Part shown: positions 40,287-49,537 of the stretch, one piece after another
Layout: each line of letters starts with the position of its first letter
Numbering within the stretch: the first letter of the stretch is position 1
Assembly (NCBI GenBank): GCA_946410305.1
Contig: CAMJZV010000004.1
Coordinates: forward strand, 87,514-151,513
Direction: 5' to 3'
Length of the DNA: 64,000 nt
From: an uncultured Prevotellaceae bacterium
Lineage (GTDB): Bacteria > Bacteroidota > Bacteroidia > Bacteroidales > Bacteroidaceae
Notes under the pieces: generated by a model
Told to the model about the DNA's origin: nothing
The model's input: only the letters and a program-made list of their open reading frames with translations
The model's database searches: none
Made by a program: the position numbers and the translations under genes

Positions 40287-42044
40287 ATGGAAGAAAAAAT
40301 CACTAACAACGGCGAGGAGAAGAAAAGCCTCAGCTTTGTAGAACAGTTTGTAAAAGAAGACCTGGAGGCAGGTAAGAATGGTGGACGTCTACAGACCCGT
40401 TTCCCACCAGAACCCAACGGATATATTCACATTGGCCACGCCAAGGCCATCTGCATGGACTTCGGTGTTGCCGAGGAGTTTGGTGGCGTCTGCAACCTGC
40501 GTTTTGACGATACCAACCCCACGAAGGAGAATACGGAGTACGTGGAGAACATCATGAGCGACATCAAGTGGCTTGGTTTCAAGTGGGGCAACATCTACTA
40601 TGCCTCTGACTACTTCGACAAGCTGTGGGACTTTGCCACATGGCTCATCAAGAAGGGTCTGGCATACGTCGACGAACAGACCTCTGAGCAGATTGCCGAG
40701 CAGAAGGGCACACCCACACAGCCTGGTGTAGCCAGCCCTTATCGCGACCGCCCCATCGAGGAGAACCTGCGCCTGTTTGAGCAGATGAATACTCCCGAGG
40801 CCGTTGAGGGAAGCATGGTGCTGCGTGCTAAGCTGGATATGGCGAACCCCAACATGCACTTCCGCGACCCCATTATCTATCGCATCATCCAGATTCCTCA
40901 CCACCGTACGGGCACCAAGTGGCACGCATACCCCATGTACGACTTTGCCCATGGACAGTCAGACTATTTCGAGGGTGTCACCCACTCTATCTGTACGCTG
41001 GAGTTCGTGCCTCACCGTCCGCTCTACGACAAGTTCGTAGAACTGCTGCGTGAATATATCAAGGAGCAGAAGGCTGAGGGCAAGGCTGCCGACTTCAACC
41101 CTGACATCATCGACGAGAAGTACGACGGCACCCGTCAGATTGAGTTCAACCGTCTGAACCTGACCTACAACGTGATGTCTAAGCGTAAGCTGAAGGCACT
41201 GGTTGACGAGAAGCTGGTCAGCGGATGGGACGACCCCCGTATGCCGACCGTTTGCGGTATGCGTCGTCGCGGCTTCTCATCACAGAGTCTCCGCAACTTC
41301 ATCGACTCTATCGGCTACACCAAGTTTGACGCACTGAACGACTATGCTCTGCTGGAGGCCAGCGTGCGCGACGACCTGAACAAGAAGGCTACACGTGTCA
41401 GCGCTGTGCTCGACCCCATCAAGCTGGTCATCACCAACTATCCAGAGGACAAGAGCGAGGAGCTCACCGCTATCAACAATCCTGAGAACGAGGCCGACGG
41501 CACACACACCATCACCTTCTCTCGCGAGTTGTGGATTGAGCGCGACGACTTCATGGAGGTTGCCGAGAAGAAGTTCCAGCGTCTGGCTCCTGGCAAGGAG
41601 GTACGCCTGAAGAACGCCTATATCATCAAGTGCGACGAGGAGCACGCCTGCGACAAGGACAGCGAGGGCAATGTGACCACCGTCTACGCTACCTATGACC
41701 CAGAGACACGCAGCGGAATGCCTGGTGCAGACCGCAAGATCAAGGGTAAGACACTGCACTGGGTGGACAGCCGTACGGCAGTGCCTGCCGAGGTGCGCCT
41801 CTACGACCGCCTCTTCAGCGTAGAGAGTGTCGATGCTGACGGCCGCGACTTCCGCGAGCTGCTAAACCCACAGAGCCTCATCGTGCTCAACAATTCAGTT
41901 GTTGAGCCCTACCTCAAGGAGAAGAAGGCTGGCGATTTCCTGCAGTTCCAGCGCATCGGTTACTTCACCATTGACCTCGATTCTACTGCTGACCACCTGG
42001 TATTCAACAAGACCGTAGGTCTGAAGGACTCGTGGAAGAAATAA
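40287..42044 (+). CDS. glnS: Glutaminyl-tRNA synthetase
   Basis: Charges tRNA-Gln with glutamine. It is 585 aa, class I. HIGH motif in PEPNGYIHIGHAKAI, KMSKS equivalent in NVMSKRKLKALV, and the GlnRS-specific FDDTNPTKE and YDFAHGQSDYFEGVTHS. The C-terminal two-barrel anticodon-binding domain is complete (VEPYLKEKKAGDFLQFQRIGYF as its end region). Presence of GlnRS implies the cell need not use the GatCAB route for tRNA-Gln. The next gene starts immediately after the stop codon. Confidence 0.96.
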   Translation: MEEKITNNGEEKKSLSFVEQFVKEDLEAGKNGGRLQTRFPPEPNGYIHIGHAKAICMDFGVAEEFGGVCNLRFDDTNPTKENTEYVENIMSDIKWLGFKWGNIYYASDYFDKLWDFATWLIKKGLAYVDEQTSEQIAEQKGTPTQPGVASPYRDRPIEENLRLFEQMNTPEAVEGSMVLRAKLDMANPNMHFRDPIIYRIIQIPHHRTGTKWHAYPMYDFAHGQSDYFEGVTHSICTLEFVPHRPLYDKFVELLREYIKEQKAEGKAADFNPDIIDEKYDGTRQIEFNRLNLTYNVMSKRKLKALVDEKLVSGWDDPRMPTVCGMRRRGFSSQSLRNFIDSIGYTKFDALNDYALLEASVRDDLNKKATRVSAVLDPIKLVITNYPEDKSEELTAINNPENEADGTHTITFSRELWIERDDFMEVAEKKFQRLAPGKEVRLKNAYIIKCDEEHACDKDSEGNVTTVYATYDPETRSGMPGADRKIKGKTLHWVDSRTAVPAEVRLYDRLFSVESVDADGRDFRELLNPQSLIVLNNSVVEPYLKEKKAGDFLQFQRIGYFTIDLDSTADHLVFNKTVGLKDSWKK

Positions 42045-43475
42045 ATGCAATATAACGAAGACTATTTCGAATCAGAAGAATTCAAGGAACTGCTCGAAAG
42101 CTACGAGGCAGCAATGCAAGTAGGCGAGCAGCCCTTCATGGACAGCGACGACCTTGTCGACCTTGCCGACTACTACAACAACATTGGCGAGAGCGACAAG
42201 GCCGTTGAGGTGGTAGAGCATGCCCTGGAGTTATACCCTGACGCCACGCTGCCCAACGTGTTCAAAGCCCGTCAGGCACTGATGGAGGGCGACTTTGAGA
42301 TGGCGCGCCACTATGCTGATGCCATCGGCGACAAAGACGATCCTGACTACCACTATCTGACAGCAGAAATCATGATTGCCGAGAAACATGTCGAGAAAGC
42401 TGACCTCTACCTGCGCCGCTATGCCAAGAGCGTCGACGAGGACGAGTGGGAAGACTTCATCAAGGACTGTGCCAACCTCTATATCGACTACGGCATCAAC
42501 GACAAGGCCTACCAATGGATGATGCGCTCAAAGGGCGACGACAGCACCGACTTCAAGGAACTCATGGCGCGCACACTCTTCGGACTGGGCAAATACAAAG
42601 ACTCGGAACGACTCTTCAACGAGCTCATAGACCGCAACCCCTACTCTATCCACTACTGGAATGCGCTGGCTTCCGCACAGCTGATGGACGAGGACTACTC
42701 GAACGCCATCACCAGCTCGGAATATGCCATTGCCATCGACCCTAACGACCCTGACGGCCTGGCTAGCAAGGCCAACGGACTATTCCGTCTGGGCAACTAC
42801 GAAGATGCACTGGAATACTTCAGACGACTGGAGAAGATTATGCCCGACGACGACCTCGTGCTACTGAACGAAGGCGTCTGTCTGGTCAATATGAATCGAC
42901 ACCAAGAGGCCATTCCATATCTAGAGCGGGCGCTGGAAGTAGCAGACGAAGAATCGGAGATGCTGCCTCAGATATATCTGGAACTGGCATTTTGCTATAG
43001 CAGCATGAAGCAGCCCTCAAAGGCGCTGGAGATGATTGATGTAGCCATGGAACTGCCTGGCGACACCACAGACCTGCTGGTAATTCGTGGACATATCCTG
43101 CTGGAGAACAGCATGCTGGAGGAGGCTGAAGAGACCTTTAAGAAGGCCATCCGACAGTCAGACAACTCGCCGTCAGTATTGTTGCGCATCATCGTCTCAC
43201 TCTACGACAACCGCTATGTCAGCAGCAGCTACGAGATGTTCAAGAAGTTCTTTGACGTAGTCAAAGAGTATGCGCCAGACTTCAACAAGGGACATGCCTA
43301 TATGGCCTTATGCTGCTACGACTTAGGCAAGAGCGACGAGTTCATGGAGTATCTGCAGAAGAGCGTGGAGATGAATCCGCGCGAGGCAAAGATCGTATTA
43401 GGATTCCTCTTCCCACAAGGAATGGAAACCAGCGAATATGTCAAATATATGGAAGCAAGAATTAAGAAACAATGA
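42045..43475 (+). CDS. Tetratricopeptide repeat protein
   Basis: A 476-aa protein built of about ten TPR-like helical hairpins (for example YYNNIGESDKAVEVVEHALEL; IHYWNALASAQLMDEDYSNAI; LLNEGVCLVNMNRHQEAIPYLERALE). No signal peptide or membrane segment is seen. The sequence is acidic. TPR proteins act as binding scaffolds; no partner can be named. Its start codon abuts the glnS stop and its end overlaps the dedA ATG by 4 bp, so the three genes form one operon. Confidence 0.88.
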   Translation: MQYNEDYFESEEFKELLESYEAAMQVGEQPFMDSDDLVDLADYYNNIGESDKAVEVVEHALELYPDATLPNVFKARQALMEGDFEMARHYADAIGDKDDPDYHYLTAEIMIAEKHVEKADLYLRRYAKSVDEDEWEDFIKDCANLYIDYGINDKAYQWMMRSKGDDSTDFKELMARTLFGLGKYKDSERLFNELIDRNPYSIHYWNALASAQLMDEDYSNAITSSEYAIAIDPNDPDGLASKANGLFRLGNYEDALEYFRRLEKIMPDDDLVLLNEGVCLVNMNRHQEAIPYLERALEVADEESEMLPQIYLELAFCYSSMKQPSKALEMIDVAMELPGDTTDLLVIRGHILLENSMLEEAEETFKKAIRQSDNSPSVLLRIIVSLYDNRYVSSSYEMFKKFFDVVKEYAPDFNKGHAYMALCCYDLGKSDEFMEYLQKSVEMNPREAKIVLGFLFPQGMETSEYVKYMEARIKKQ

Positions 43476-44104
43476 ATTTCATCACATCACTATTAGGCAA
43501 CCTGAACTACGGCACCATCCTCTTCCTGATGTTGCTGGAGAGCACCGTAGTACCCGTACCCTCTGAGTTTGTCGTCACACCAGCAGCCTATCATGCTGCC
43601 AGCGGACAACTCGACGTGTGGCTCGTCATCCTGTTTGCTACCATCGGTGCCGACCTTGGCGCCTCTATCAACTACGTGGTGGCTTACTACGTTGGACGAC
43701 CCGTCATCTATAAATTCGCCAACAGCAAGTGGGGCAAGATGTGCCTGCTGAACCAAGAGAAGGTGGAAAAGTCAGAGCGTTACTTCGACGACCACGGCAT
43801 TGCAGCTACGCTGACAGGACGACTCATCCCAGGCATCCGTCACCTCATATCCATTCCTGCAGGACTGGCGAAGATGAACTACTGGAAGTTCCTGCTATAC
43901 ACCACGATAGGTGCTGGTTGCTGGCACGCCATCCTTGCAGGACTAGGCTGGTATCTGCACACCATCGTACCTGAAGAACAGCTCAACGAGAAGATTGAGG
44001 AATATGCCGAATACATCAAGATCGTCATCGTGGCACTGGTGATTGCCGCCATCGTGTGGTTTGCCGTCAGACACCTGATGAAGAAAAAGATGTCACAAAA
44101 TTAG
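43472..44104 (+). CDS. DedA family membrane protein
   Basis: Inner-membrane protein of 210 aa in the DedA/VTT family; some members flip undecaprenyl phosphate or phosphatidylethanolamine. Seen here: VPVPSEFVVTPAAYHAASG near the N-terminus, the re-entrant-loop segment IGADLGASINYVVAYYVGRP, ALTGRLIPGIRHLISIPAGLAKM (with the conserved R and P) and a C-terminal membrane helix ending in a Lys-rich tail. Last gene of the glnS operon; the ATG overlaps the TPR gene's stop. Confidence 0.9.
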   Translation: MNFITSLLGNLNYGTILFLMLLESTVVPVPSEFVVTPAAYHAASGQLDVWLVILFATIGADLGASINYVVAYYVGRPVIYKFANSKWGKMCLLNQEKVEKSERYFDDHGIAATLTGRLIPGIRHLISIPAGLAKMNYWKFLLYTTIGAGCWHAILAGLGWYLHTIVPEEQLNEKIEEYAEYIKIVIVALVIAAIVWFAVRHLMKKKMSQN

Positions 44105-44124
44105 TATAATTAAAAAATAATGTA

Positions 44125-44132
44125 TATCTTTG
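44125..44132 (+). promoter_or_regulatory. -7 box of the manC-gmd-fcl promoter
   Basis: TATCTTTG, 28 bp before the manC ATG. Confidence 0.65.
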
Positions 44133-44159
44133 CAAGATAAAAGCTTTTGAACTAACATT

Positions 44160-45230
44160 ATGGCAAGAATCAACAATCACTTGGTTATCATGGCAGGCGG
44201 TGTAGGTAGCCGTTTCTGGCCAATGAGTACGGCTGAGAAGCCCAAACAGTTTATTGATGTGATGGGCGTTGGAAAGTCGTTGCTGCAGCTCACCGTAGAG
44301 CGCTTTGCAGGCATTGTAGACACAGAGAATGTGTGGGTAGTAACCAACAAGAACTATGCGGCTATCGTAGCCGAGCAGTTGCCCGACATGCCAGCAGACC
44401 ATATCCTCTGCGAGCCTTGCCGTAGAAACACGGCACCATGTATCGCTTACGTTTCGTGGCGCATCAAGTCGCGCGACCCCAAGGCCAACATCGTAGTATC
44501 GCCCAGCGACCATGTGGTATTGAATATAGAAGAGTTCCGTCGCGTCATCACGGACTGCATGAACTTCACCAGCGACAGCGACGCCATCGTCACGCTGGGT
44601 ATGAAGCCTACACGCCCTGAGACGGGTTACGGATATATCGAAGCCAACCTCTCGGCTAACTCCCTGCGCAACAAGGGAATCTTCCGTGTTGACTCATTCC
44701 GCGAGAAGCCTGATCTAGAGACCGCTCTGCGCTATATTAAGAAGAACAACTACTTCTGGAATGCAGGCATCTTCATCTGGAACGTGAACACCATCGTCAA
44801 CGCCTTCCGCATCTATCAGCCTGCTATGTCGAAGATTTTCGAAGGACTGTTGCCTGTCTATGGCACTCCTGAGGAGCAAGAGAAGATTGACAAGCTGTTC
44901 CCAGAATGCGAGAATATCAGTGTTGACTATGCCATCATGGAGAAAGCTGAGGAGATATTCGTATGTCCTGCAGACTTCGGATGGAGCGATTTGGGCACAT
45001 GGGGCTCGCTGCAGCAGCAGTCAAAGAAAGACCTCTACGGCAACGCCTGCATCGGACAGGATATCTCGCTCTTCGAGACCAACAACTGTATCGTACACAC
45101 CACACAGGAGAAAAAGGTGGTTATTCAGGGTCTCGACGGATATATCGTAGCAGAGAACGACGACACCCTGCTCATCTGTAAACTCTCAGAAGAACAGCGC
45201 ATCAAGCAGTTCTCTGGACAAGATAAATAA
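44160..45230 (+). CDS. manC: Mannose-1-phosphate guanylyltransferase
   Basis: Makes GDP-mannose from mannose-1-phosphate and GTP. It is 356 aa, the single-domain form without a C-terminal phosphomannose isomerase. The pyrophosphorylase signature is MAGGVGSRFWPMSTAEKPKQ, and FREKPD, FWNAGIFIW and FGWSDLGTWGS are the usual substrate-site motifs. First gene of the GDP-L-fucose unit, 21 bp before gmd. Confidence 0.94.
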   Translation: MARINNHLVIMAGGVGSRFWPMSTAEKPKQFIDVMGVGKSLLQLTVERFAGIVDTENVWVVTNKNYAAIVAEQLPDMPADHILCEPCRRNTAPCIAYVSWRIKSRDPKANIVVSPSDHVVLNIEEFRRVITDCMNFTSDSDAIVTLGMKPTRPETGYGYIEANLSANSLRNKGIFRVDSFREKPDLETALRYIKKNNYFWNAGIFIWNVNTIVNAFRIYQPAMSKIFEGLLPVYGTPEEQEKIDKLFPECENISVDYAIMEKAEEIFVCPADFGWSDLGTWGSLQQQSKKDLYGNACIGQDISLFETNNCIVHTTQEKKVVIQGLDGYIVAENDDTLLICKLSEEQRIKQFSGQDK

Positions 45231-45251
45231 AACCACGAATTAAAGGTATTT

Positions 45252-46352
45252 ATGGCAAATAAGAATATTGCTCTCATCACAGGCATCACTGGTCAGGACG
45301 GTAGTTATCTGGCTGAGTTCTTGATTGAGAAAGGCTACGAGGTACATGGACTGCTGCGCCGTAGCTCGTCATTCAACACAGGACGTATAGAACACCTCTA
45401 TCTCGATGAATGGGTTCGCGACATGAAGAAGGCTCGTCTGGTCAATCTTCATTGGGCAGATATGACGGACTCCTCGTCGCTGATTCGCGTCATTGGTGAA
45501 GTGAAACCCACAGAGATTTATAATCTAGCCGCTCAGAGCCATGTGAAAGTGTCTTTCGACGTACCAGAATACACTGCCGATGTGGATGCTGACGGTGTAT
45601 TGCGCCTGTTGGAGGCTGTTCGCATCTGCGGACTGGAGAAGACGTGTCGCATCTATCAGGCATCGACCTCTGAGCTCTATGGCAAGGTGCAAGAGGTTCC
45701 ACAGTCGGAAACCACACCATTCTATCCCCGTTCGCCATATGCTGTTGCCAAACTGTACGGCTTCTGGATTATGAAGAACTATCGTGAGTCGTATGGTATG
45801 TTCTGCTGCAACGGTATTCTGTTTAATCATGAGAGCGAACGTCGTGGAGAGAACTTCGTCACACGTAAGATTACGTTGGCTGCCGCTCGCATCGCACAAG
45901 GCTATCAGGACAAGCTATACTTGGGTAACCTGAACTCATTGCGCGACTGGGGCTATGCTAAGGACTACATCGAGTGTATGTGGCTCATCTTGCAACAGCC
46001 AGAGCCCGATGATTTCGTCATTGCCACTGGCGAATACCATACTGTTCGCGAATTTACCACACTTGCTTTCAAAGAAGTCGGTATCGAACTGGAATGGCGA
46101 GGCGACGGTGTTGACGAGAAGGGTTACGACAAAGCTACAGGCAAAGCACTGGTTGAGGTTGACCCCAAATATTTTCGTCCTGCTGAAGTTGACCAGCTGT
46201 TGGGTAATCCTGCTAAGGCAAAGGCCAAATTGGGTTGGAACCCACAGAAGACATCGTTCCCAGAACTCGTCAAGATTATGGTAAAACACGATATGAAGTT
46301 CGTGAAGAAGCTGTTTATCAAAGCACAAATGGACAAAGAAGATGAAGCTTGA
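45252..46352 (+). CDS. gmd: GDP-mannose 4,6-dehydratase
   Basis: Converts GDP-mannose to GDP-4-keto-6-deoxymannose. It is 366 aa, an extended short-chain dehydrogenase. NADP site [49 protein letters not shown], and the catalytic YxxxK in [11 protein letters not shown]. It overlaps fcl by 11 bp, so the last two steps of GDP-fucose synthesis are translated together. Confidence 0.95.
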   Translation: MANKNIALITGITGQDGSYLAEFLIEKGYEVHGLLRRSSSFNTGRIEHLYLDEWVRDMKKARLVNLHWADMTDSSSLIRVIGEVKPTEIYNLAAQSHVKVSFDVPEYTADVDADGVLRLLEAVRICGLEKTCRIYQASTSELYGKVQEVPQSETTPFYPRSPYAVAKLYGFWIMKNYRESYGMFCCNGILFNHESERRGENFVTRKITLAAARIAQGYQDKLYLGNLNSLRDWGYAKDYIECMWLILQQPEPDDFVIATGEYHTVREFTTLAFKEVGIELEWRGDGVDEKGYDKATGKALVEVDPKYFRPAEVDQLLGNPAKAKAKLGWNPQKTSFPELVKIMVKHDMKFVKKLFIKAQMDKEDEA

Positions 46353-47283
46353 TTCAAAGATTTACGTCGCTGGCCATCGTGGTATGGTAGGTAGCGCCAT
46401 TGTGCGCGAGCTGCAACGCCAGGGATATACCAATATTATTACGCGCACGCACAAAGAGCTCGACCTTACCCGTCAGGAGGCTGTTGAGAAGTTCTTTGCG
46501 GAAGAAAAGCCCGAATATGTGTTCCTCGCAGCCGCTAAGGTGGGTGGAATCATTGCCAACCAGAGCGCTTTGGCTGACTTCATGTACGACAACATGATTC
46601 TGGAGATGAACGTCATCCATGCTGCGTGGAAGAACGGCTGTAAGAAGTTGGAATTCCTGGGTTCAAGCTGTATCTATCCTCGCATGGCACCACAGCCGAT
46701 GCCTGAGAGTTGCCTGCTGACCAGCGAGTTGGAGAAGACCAACGAGGCGTATGCGTTGGCAAAAATCAGCGGACTGAAATACTGCGAGTTCCTCAACCGC
46801 CAGTATGGCACGGACTATATCTCTGTAATGCCCACCAACCTCTATGGTCCTAACGACAACTATCATCCTGAGCACAGCCATGTGCTGCCTGCCCTCATTC
46901 GTCGTTTTCACGAGGCTAAGGAGGCAGGACTGGAGAGTGTCACCTGCTGGGGCGACGGTTCACCACTGCGTGAGTTCCTCTATGTTGACGACCTCGCCAA
47001 CCTCTGCGTGTTCCTGATGAACAACTACTCAGGCAACGAGACGGTGAACGCTGGTACTGGTAAAGAGCTGACTATCAAGGCACTGACGGAGTTAGTAGCA
47101 AAAGTAGTGGGCTACACAGGACGTATCGAATGGGACACCACGCGTCCTAATGGCACACCACGCAAACTGCTCGACGTCAGCAAGGCCGCCAAGCTGGGAT
47201 GGACCTACAAGACAGAGCTGGAGGACGGCATCCGACTGGCCTACGAAGACTTCCTGAACAACCCGATGCGCGCCGAGCGTTGA
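46342..47283 (+). CDS. fcl: GDP-L-fucose synthase
   Basis: NADPH-dependent 3,5-epimerase/4-reductase that yields GDP-L-fucose. It is 313 aa. Dinucleotide site [43 protein letters not shown], and YxxxK in [16 protein letters not shown]. It follows gmd with overlap. The product would feed fucosylation of capsule, O-glycans or LPS. A pair of palindromes follows directly after the stop codon. Confidence 0.95.
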   Translation: MKLDSKIYVAGHRGMVGSAIVRELQRQGYTNIITRTHKELDLTRQEAVEKFFAEEKPEYVFLAAAKVGGIIANQSALADFMYDNMILEMNVIHAAWKNGCKKLEFLGSSCIYPRMAPQPMPESCLLTSELEKTNEAYALAKISGLKYCEFLNRQYGTDYISVMPTNLYGPNDNYHPEHSHVLPALIRRFHEAKEAGLESVTCWGDGSPLREFLYVDDLANLCVFLMNNYSGNETVNAGTGKELTIKALTELVAKVVGYTGRIEWDTTRPNGTPRKLLDVSKAAKLGWTYKTELEDGIRLAYEDFLNNPMRAER

Positions 47284-47287
47284 CAGT

Positions 47288-47342
47288 GGTCGACGGTTTT
47301 CCCGTCGATAGTAGATAGTGGTCGGCGGTTCAGCCGTCGACG
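47288..47342. repeat. Two GTCGACGG palindromes (family D) in the fcl-ptb spacer
   Basis: TCGACGG-TTTTC-CCGTCGA at 47290-47308 and GTCGGCGG-TTCAG-CCGTCGAC at 47321-47341, both preceded by AGTGG, in the same orientation. A further copy is inside buk at 48597. Confidence 0.85.
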
Positions 47343-47359
47343 TTAACCCCCTAATAACT

Positions 47360-48196
47360 ATGAAACCAATAAGAACCCTTAACGACATGATTGTCTTCCT
47401 GCAAGAGCGGGGAGACCGCAAACGTGTGGCCGTAGTATGTGCCAATGACGCAAGCACGCGCTATGCAGTAGAAAAAGGCAAGGAGATGGGATTCATCGAA
47501 CCTATCTATGTGGATGGCGACGACAAGGATGAGTGTGCCCGTCGTGCCGTATCATTGTGTAAGAACGGTGAGGCTGACATCCTGATGAAGGGACTCATCA
47601 ATACGGACGTGCTGCTGCGTGCGATTCTCGACAAGGAGAACGGCATTCTGCGTAAGGGGCATGTACTGACGCATGTGGCAATGGCCGAGATTCCCAAATA
47701 CGAAAAGCTGCTGTTCTTCACCGATGCTGCCGTCATTCCTGTACCTACCCCAACACAGCGCCGCCAACAGATTCGATACATGAACTATGTGTGCCATGCG
47801 TTGGGCATTGAGGAGCCACGCATCTCGCTCATCCACTGTGCCGAGAAGGTCAGCGCCAAGGCGTTCCCCTATACCGTCGACTACCTCGAAATCATTGCCG
47901 AAGCCCAGCGTGGACAGTTTGGGCGTTGCATCATTGATGGTCCATTAGACCTGAAGACCTCGCTCGACAGCGTCTCACTGCATGAGAAAGGCATCAAGAG
48001 CGTCATCGACGGACAGGCTGACGCACTCATCTTCCCTGATATTGTGGCTGGCAACGTGTTCTACAAGACGCTGACGCTCTTCGGCTATGCCAAGACGGCT
48101 GGTGTGCTGCAGGGTACAGAATGCTGCTGTGTGCTTCCTTCTCGTGCAGACAGTCCTGACTCAAAATATTATTCACTTGCGCTTGCTGCAATCTGA
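47360..48196 (+). CDS. ptb: Phosphate butyryltransferase-like acyltransferase
   Basis: Transfers an acyl group from CoA to phosphate; PTA/PTB family. It is 278 aa from MKPIRTLNDMIVFL. Family motifs: ILMKGLINTDVLLRAILDKE, LTHVAMAEIP, FTDAAVIPVPTPTQR, IIDGPLDLKTSLD, and ALIFPDIVAGNVFYK. Length and sequence fit phosphate butyryltransferase rather than long phosphotransacetylases. It forms a pair with buk 28 bp downstream, for ATP formation from butyryl- or branched-chain acyl-CoA. Confidence 0.9.
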   Translation: MKPIRTLNDMIVFLQERGDRKRVAVVCANDASTRYAVEKGKEMGFIEPIYVDGDDKDECARRAVSLCKNGEADILMKGLINTDVLLRAILDKENGILRKGHVLTHVAMAEIPKYEKLLFFTDAAVIPVPTPTQRRQQIRYMNYVCHALGIEEPRISLIHCAEKVSAKAFPYTVDYLEIIAEAQRGQFGRCIIDGPLDLKTSLDSVSLHEKGIKSVIDGQADALIFPDIVAGNVFYKTLTLFGYAKTAGVLQGTECCCVLPSRADSPDSKYYSLALAAI

Positions 48197-48224
48197 CAAA
48201 TTGTAAATATTCATATTGTCAATT

Positions 48225-49349
48225 ATGAAAATTCTTGTCATCAATCCTGGTTCTACATCCACCAAGATGGCCGTCTATGAAGACGAAAAGCCCATCTTGT
48301 TGCGTAACATCACACATACTGCTGAAGAGTTGGCACCTTTTGATGCCATCACTGAACAGCAAGATTTCCGCAAACAGCTGGTACTCGACGAGTTAGCTGC
48401 CGCCGATATTCCTCTGGAGTTTGATGCGGTCATCGGACGTGGTGGACTAGTGAAGCCTATCGCTGGTGGTGTATACGAAATAAACCAACAAATGATTGAC
48501 GACACGTTGCACGGTTGCGTCATGCACAACCACGCCTGTAACCTCGGCTGCCTCATCGCCCACGAGATTGCCGAAGAAATCAATGCACAGCATGTGGTCG
48601 ACGGTTTCCCCGTCGACAATTCCCCCGTCGACAATCCTCGTCGCTGTCGCTCCTTCATTGCCGATCCAGGTGTCGTCGACGAGCTGTCCCCCTTGGCACG
48701 CATCAGCGGTTCACCCCTCATGCCTCGTATCGCCATCTGGCATGCTCTGAACCAGCGCGCCATTGCCCGTCGCTATGCTCGCGGCATCGGCAAGGAGTAT
48801 GAAGACTTAAACCTCATCATCTGTCACTTGGGAGGAGGCATCTCTGTAGCTGCCCACGAACATGGTCGCGCCATCGATGCCAACAACGCACTGGATGGCG
48901 AGGGTCCCTTCTCGCCAGAGCGTGCTGGCTCGCTGCCTGCTGCCGACCTCATCCGTCTCTGTTTCAGTGGCAAATACTCTGAAAAACAACTGCTGAAGCG
49001 CATTGCCGGTAAGGCTGGACTCAATGCCCATCTAGGCACCAACAACATGCGAGAAATTCAGGAACGCATCAAGAACGGCGACAAGCACGCCAAACTCATC
49101 GTCGAGGCGATGCTCTATCATGTAGCCAAGAATATTGCAGCAGAAAGCGCTGTGCTCTGCGGAAAGATTGACGCCATCCTGCTGACGGGAGGTATGGCAC
49201 ATAGCGACTACATCGTCAGCGAGCTGCGTCGTCGCATAGGCTTCTTGGCACCCGTCTACACCTTCCCTGGCGAGGATGAGATGGAGGCATTGGCACTTAA
49301 TGCGCTCGCTGTGTTGCAAGGTCGTCGCGACGTCAAGAACTATGAATAA
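48225..49349 (+). CDS. buk: Butyrate kinase with an in-frame palindromic insertion
   Basis: Makes ATP and a short or branched-chain fatty acid from the acyl phosphate. It is 374 aa, ASKHA fold: MKILVINPGSTSTKMAVYED, GRGGLVKPIAGGVYEIN, HLGGGISVAAHEHGRAIDANN and ILLTGGMAHSD. At residues about 125-137 the sequence HVVDGFPVDNSPVDNPRRC lies between EINAQ and SFIADPGVVDELSP; usual Buk proteins have only a few residues there. It is encoded by a family D palindrome plus a partial duplicate. The region is a surface-loop position in the fold, so activity may be kept. The spacer from ptb is 28 bp. Confidence 0.9.
   Translation: MKILVINPGSTSTKMAVYEDEKPILLRNITHTAEELAPFDAITEQQDFRKQLVLDELAAADIPLEFDAVIGRGGLVKPIAGGVYEINQQMIDDTLHGCVMHNHACNLGCLIAHEIAEEINAQHVVDGFPVDNSPVDNPRRCRSFIADPGVVDELSPLARISGSPLMPRIAIWHALNQRAIARRYARGIGKEYEDLNLIICHLGGGISVAAHEHGRAIDANNALDGEGPFSPERAGSLPAADLIRLCFSGKYSEKQLLKRIAGKAGLNAHLGTNNMREIQERIKNGDKHAKLIVEAMLYHVAKNIAAESAVLCGKIDAILLTGGMAHSDYIVSELRRRIGFLAPVYTFPGEDEMEALALNALAVLQGRRDVKNYE
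48597..48632. repeat. Family D palindrome inside buk
   Basis: GTCGACGG-TTTCC-CCGTCGAC (perfect 8-bp stem, 48597-48617), then a duplicate 3' arm (CCGTCGAC, 48625-48632). It shares TGGTCGACGGTTT with the spacer copy 1.3 kb upstream. Confidence 0.85.
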
Positions 49350-49403
49350 GTCGATGCTTCGATATTTCGATGTTCCGAAACCTCGATGTTTCGATATTTC
49401 GCT
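49350..49403. repeat. Octanucleotide repeat behind buk
   Basis: About six units around CGATATTT (plus) starting next to the buk TAA. Same motif family as the repeats at 2183 and 32864. Confidence 0.85.
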
Positions 49404-49464
49404 CTTAAAACTCAAATTCTGTTAAAAAAACAGTCACCAGTTCCATTTATTTGTTTTTTCTTCG

Positions 49465-49472
49465 TAACTTTG
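49465..49472 (+). promoter_or_regulatory. -7 box of the recJ-recQ promoter
   Basis: TAACTTTG, 66 bp before the recJ ATG. Confidence 0.6.
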
Positions 49473-49537
49473 AAGGCGTATTGTGTACCTACGGCATACG
49501 ATACCCCTGTGACGACAGAAATAAAATAATAACATAA

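Noticed and set aside
48216..48224. TTG start for buk
   Set aside because: The ATG at 48225 begins the conserved MKILVINPGSTSTK.
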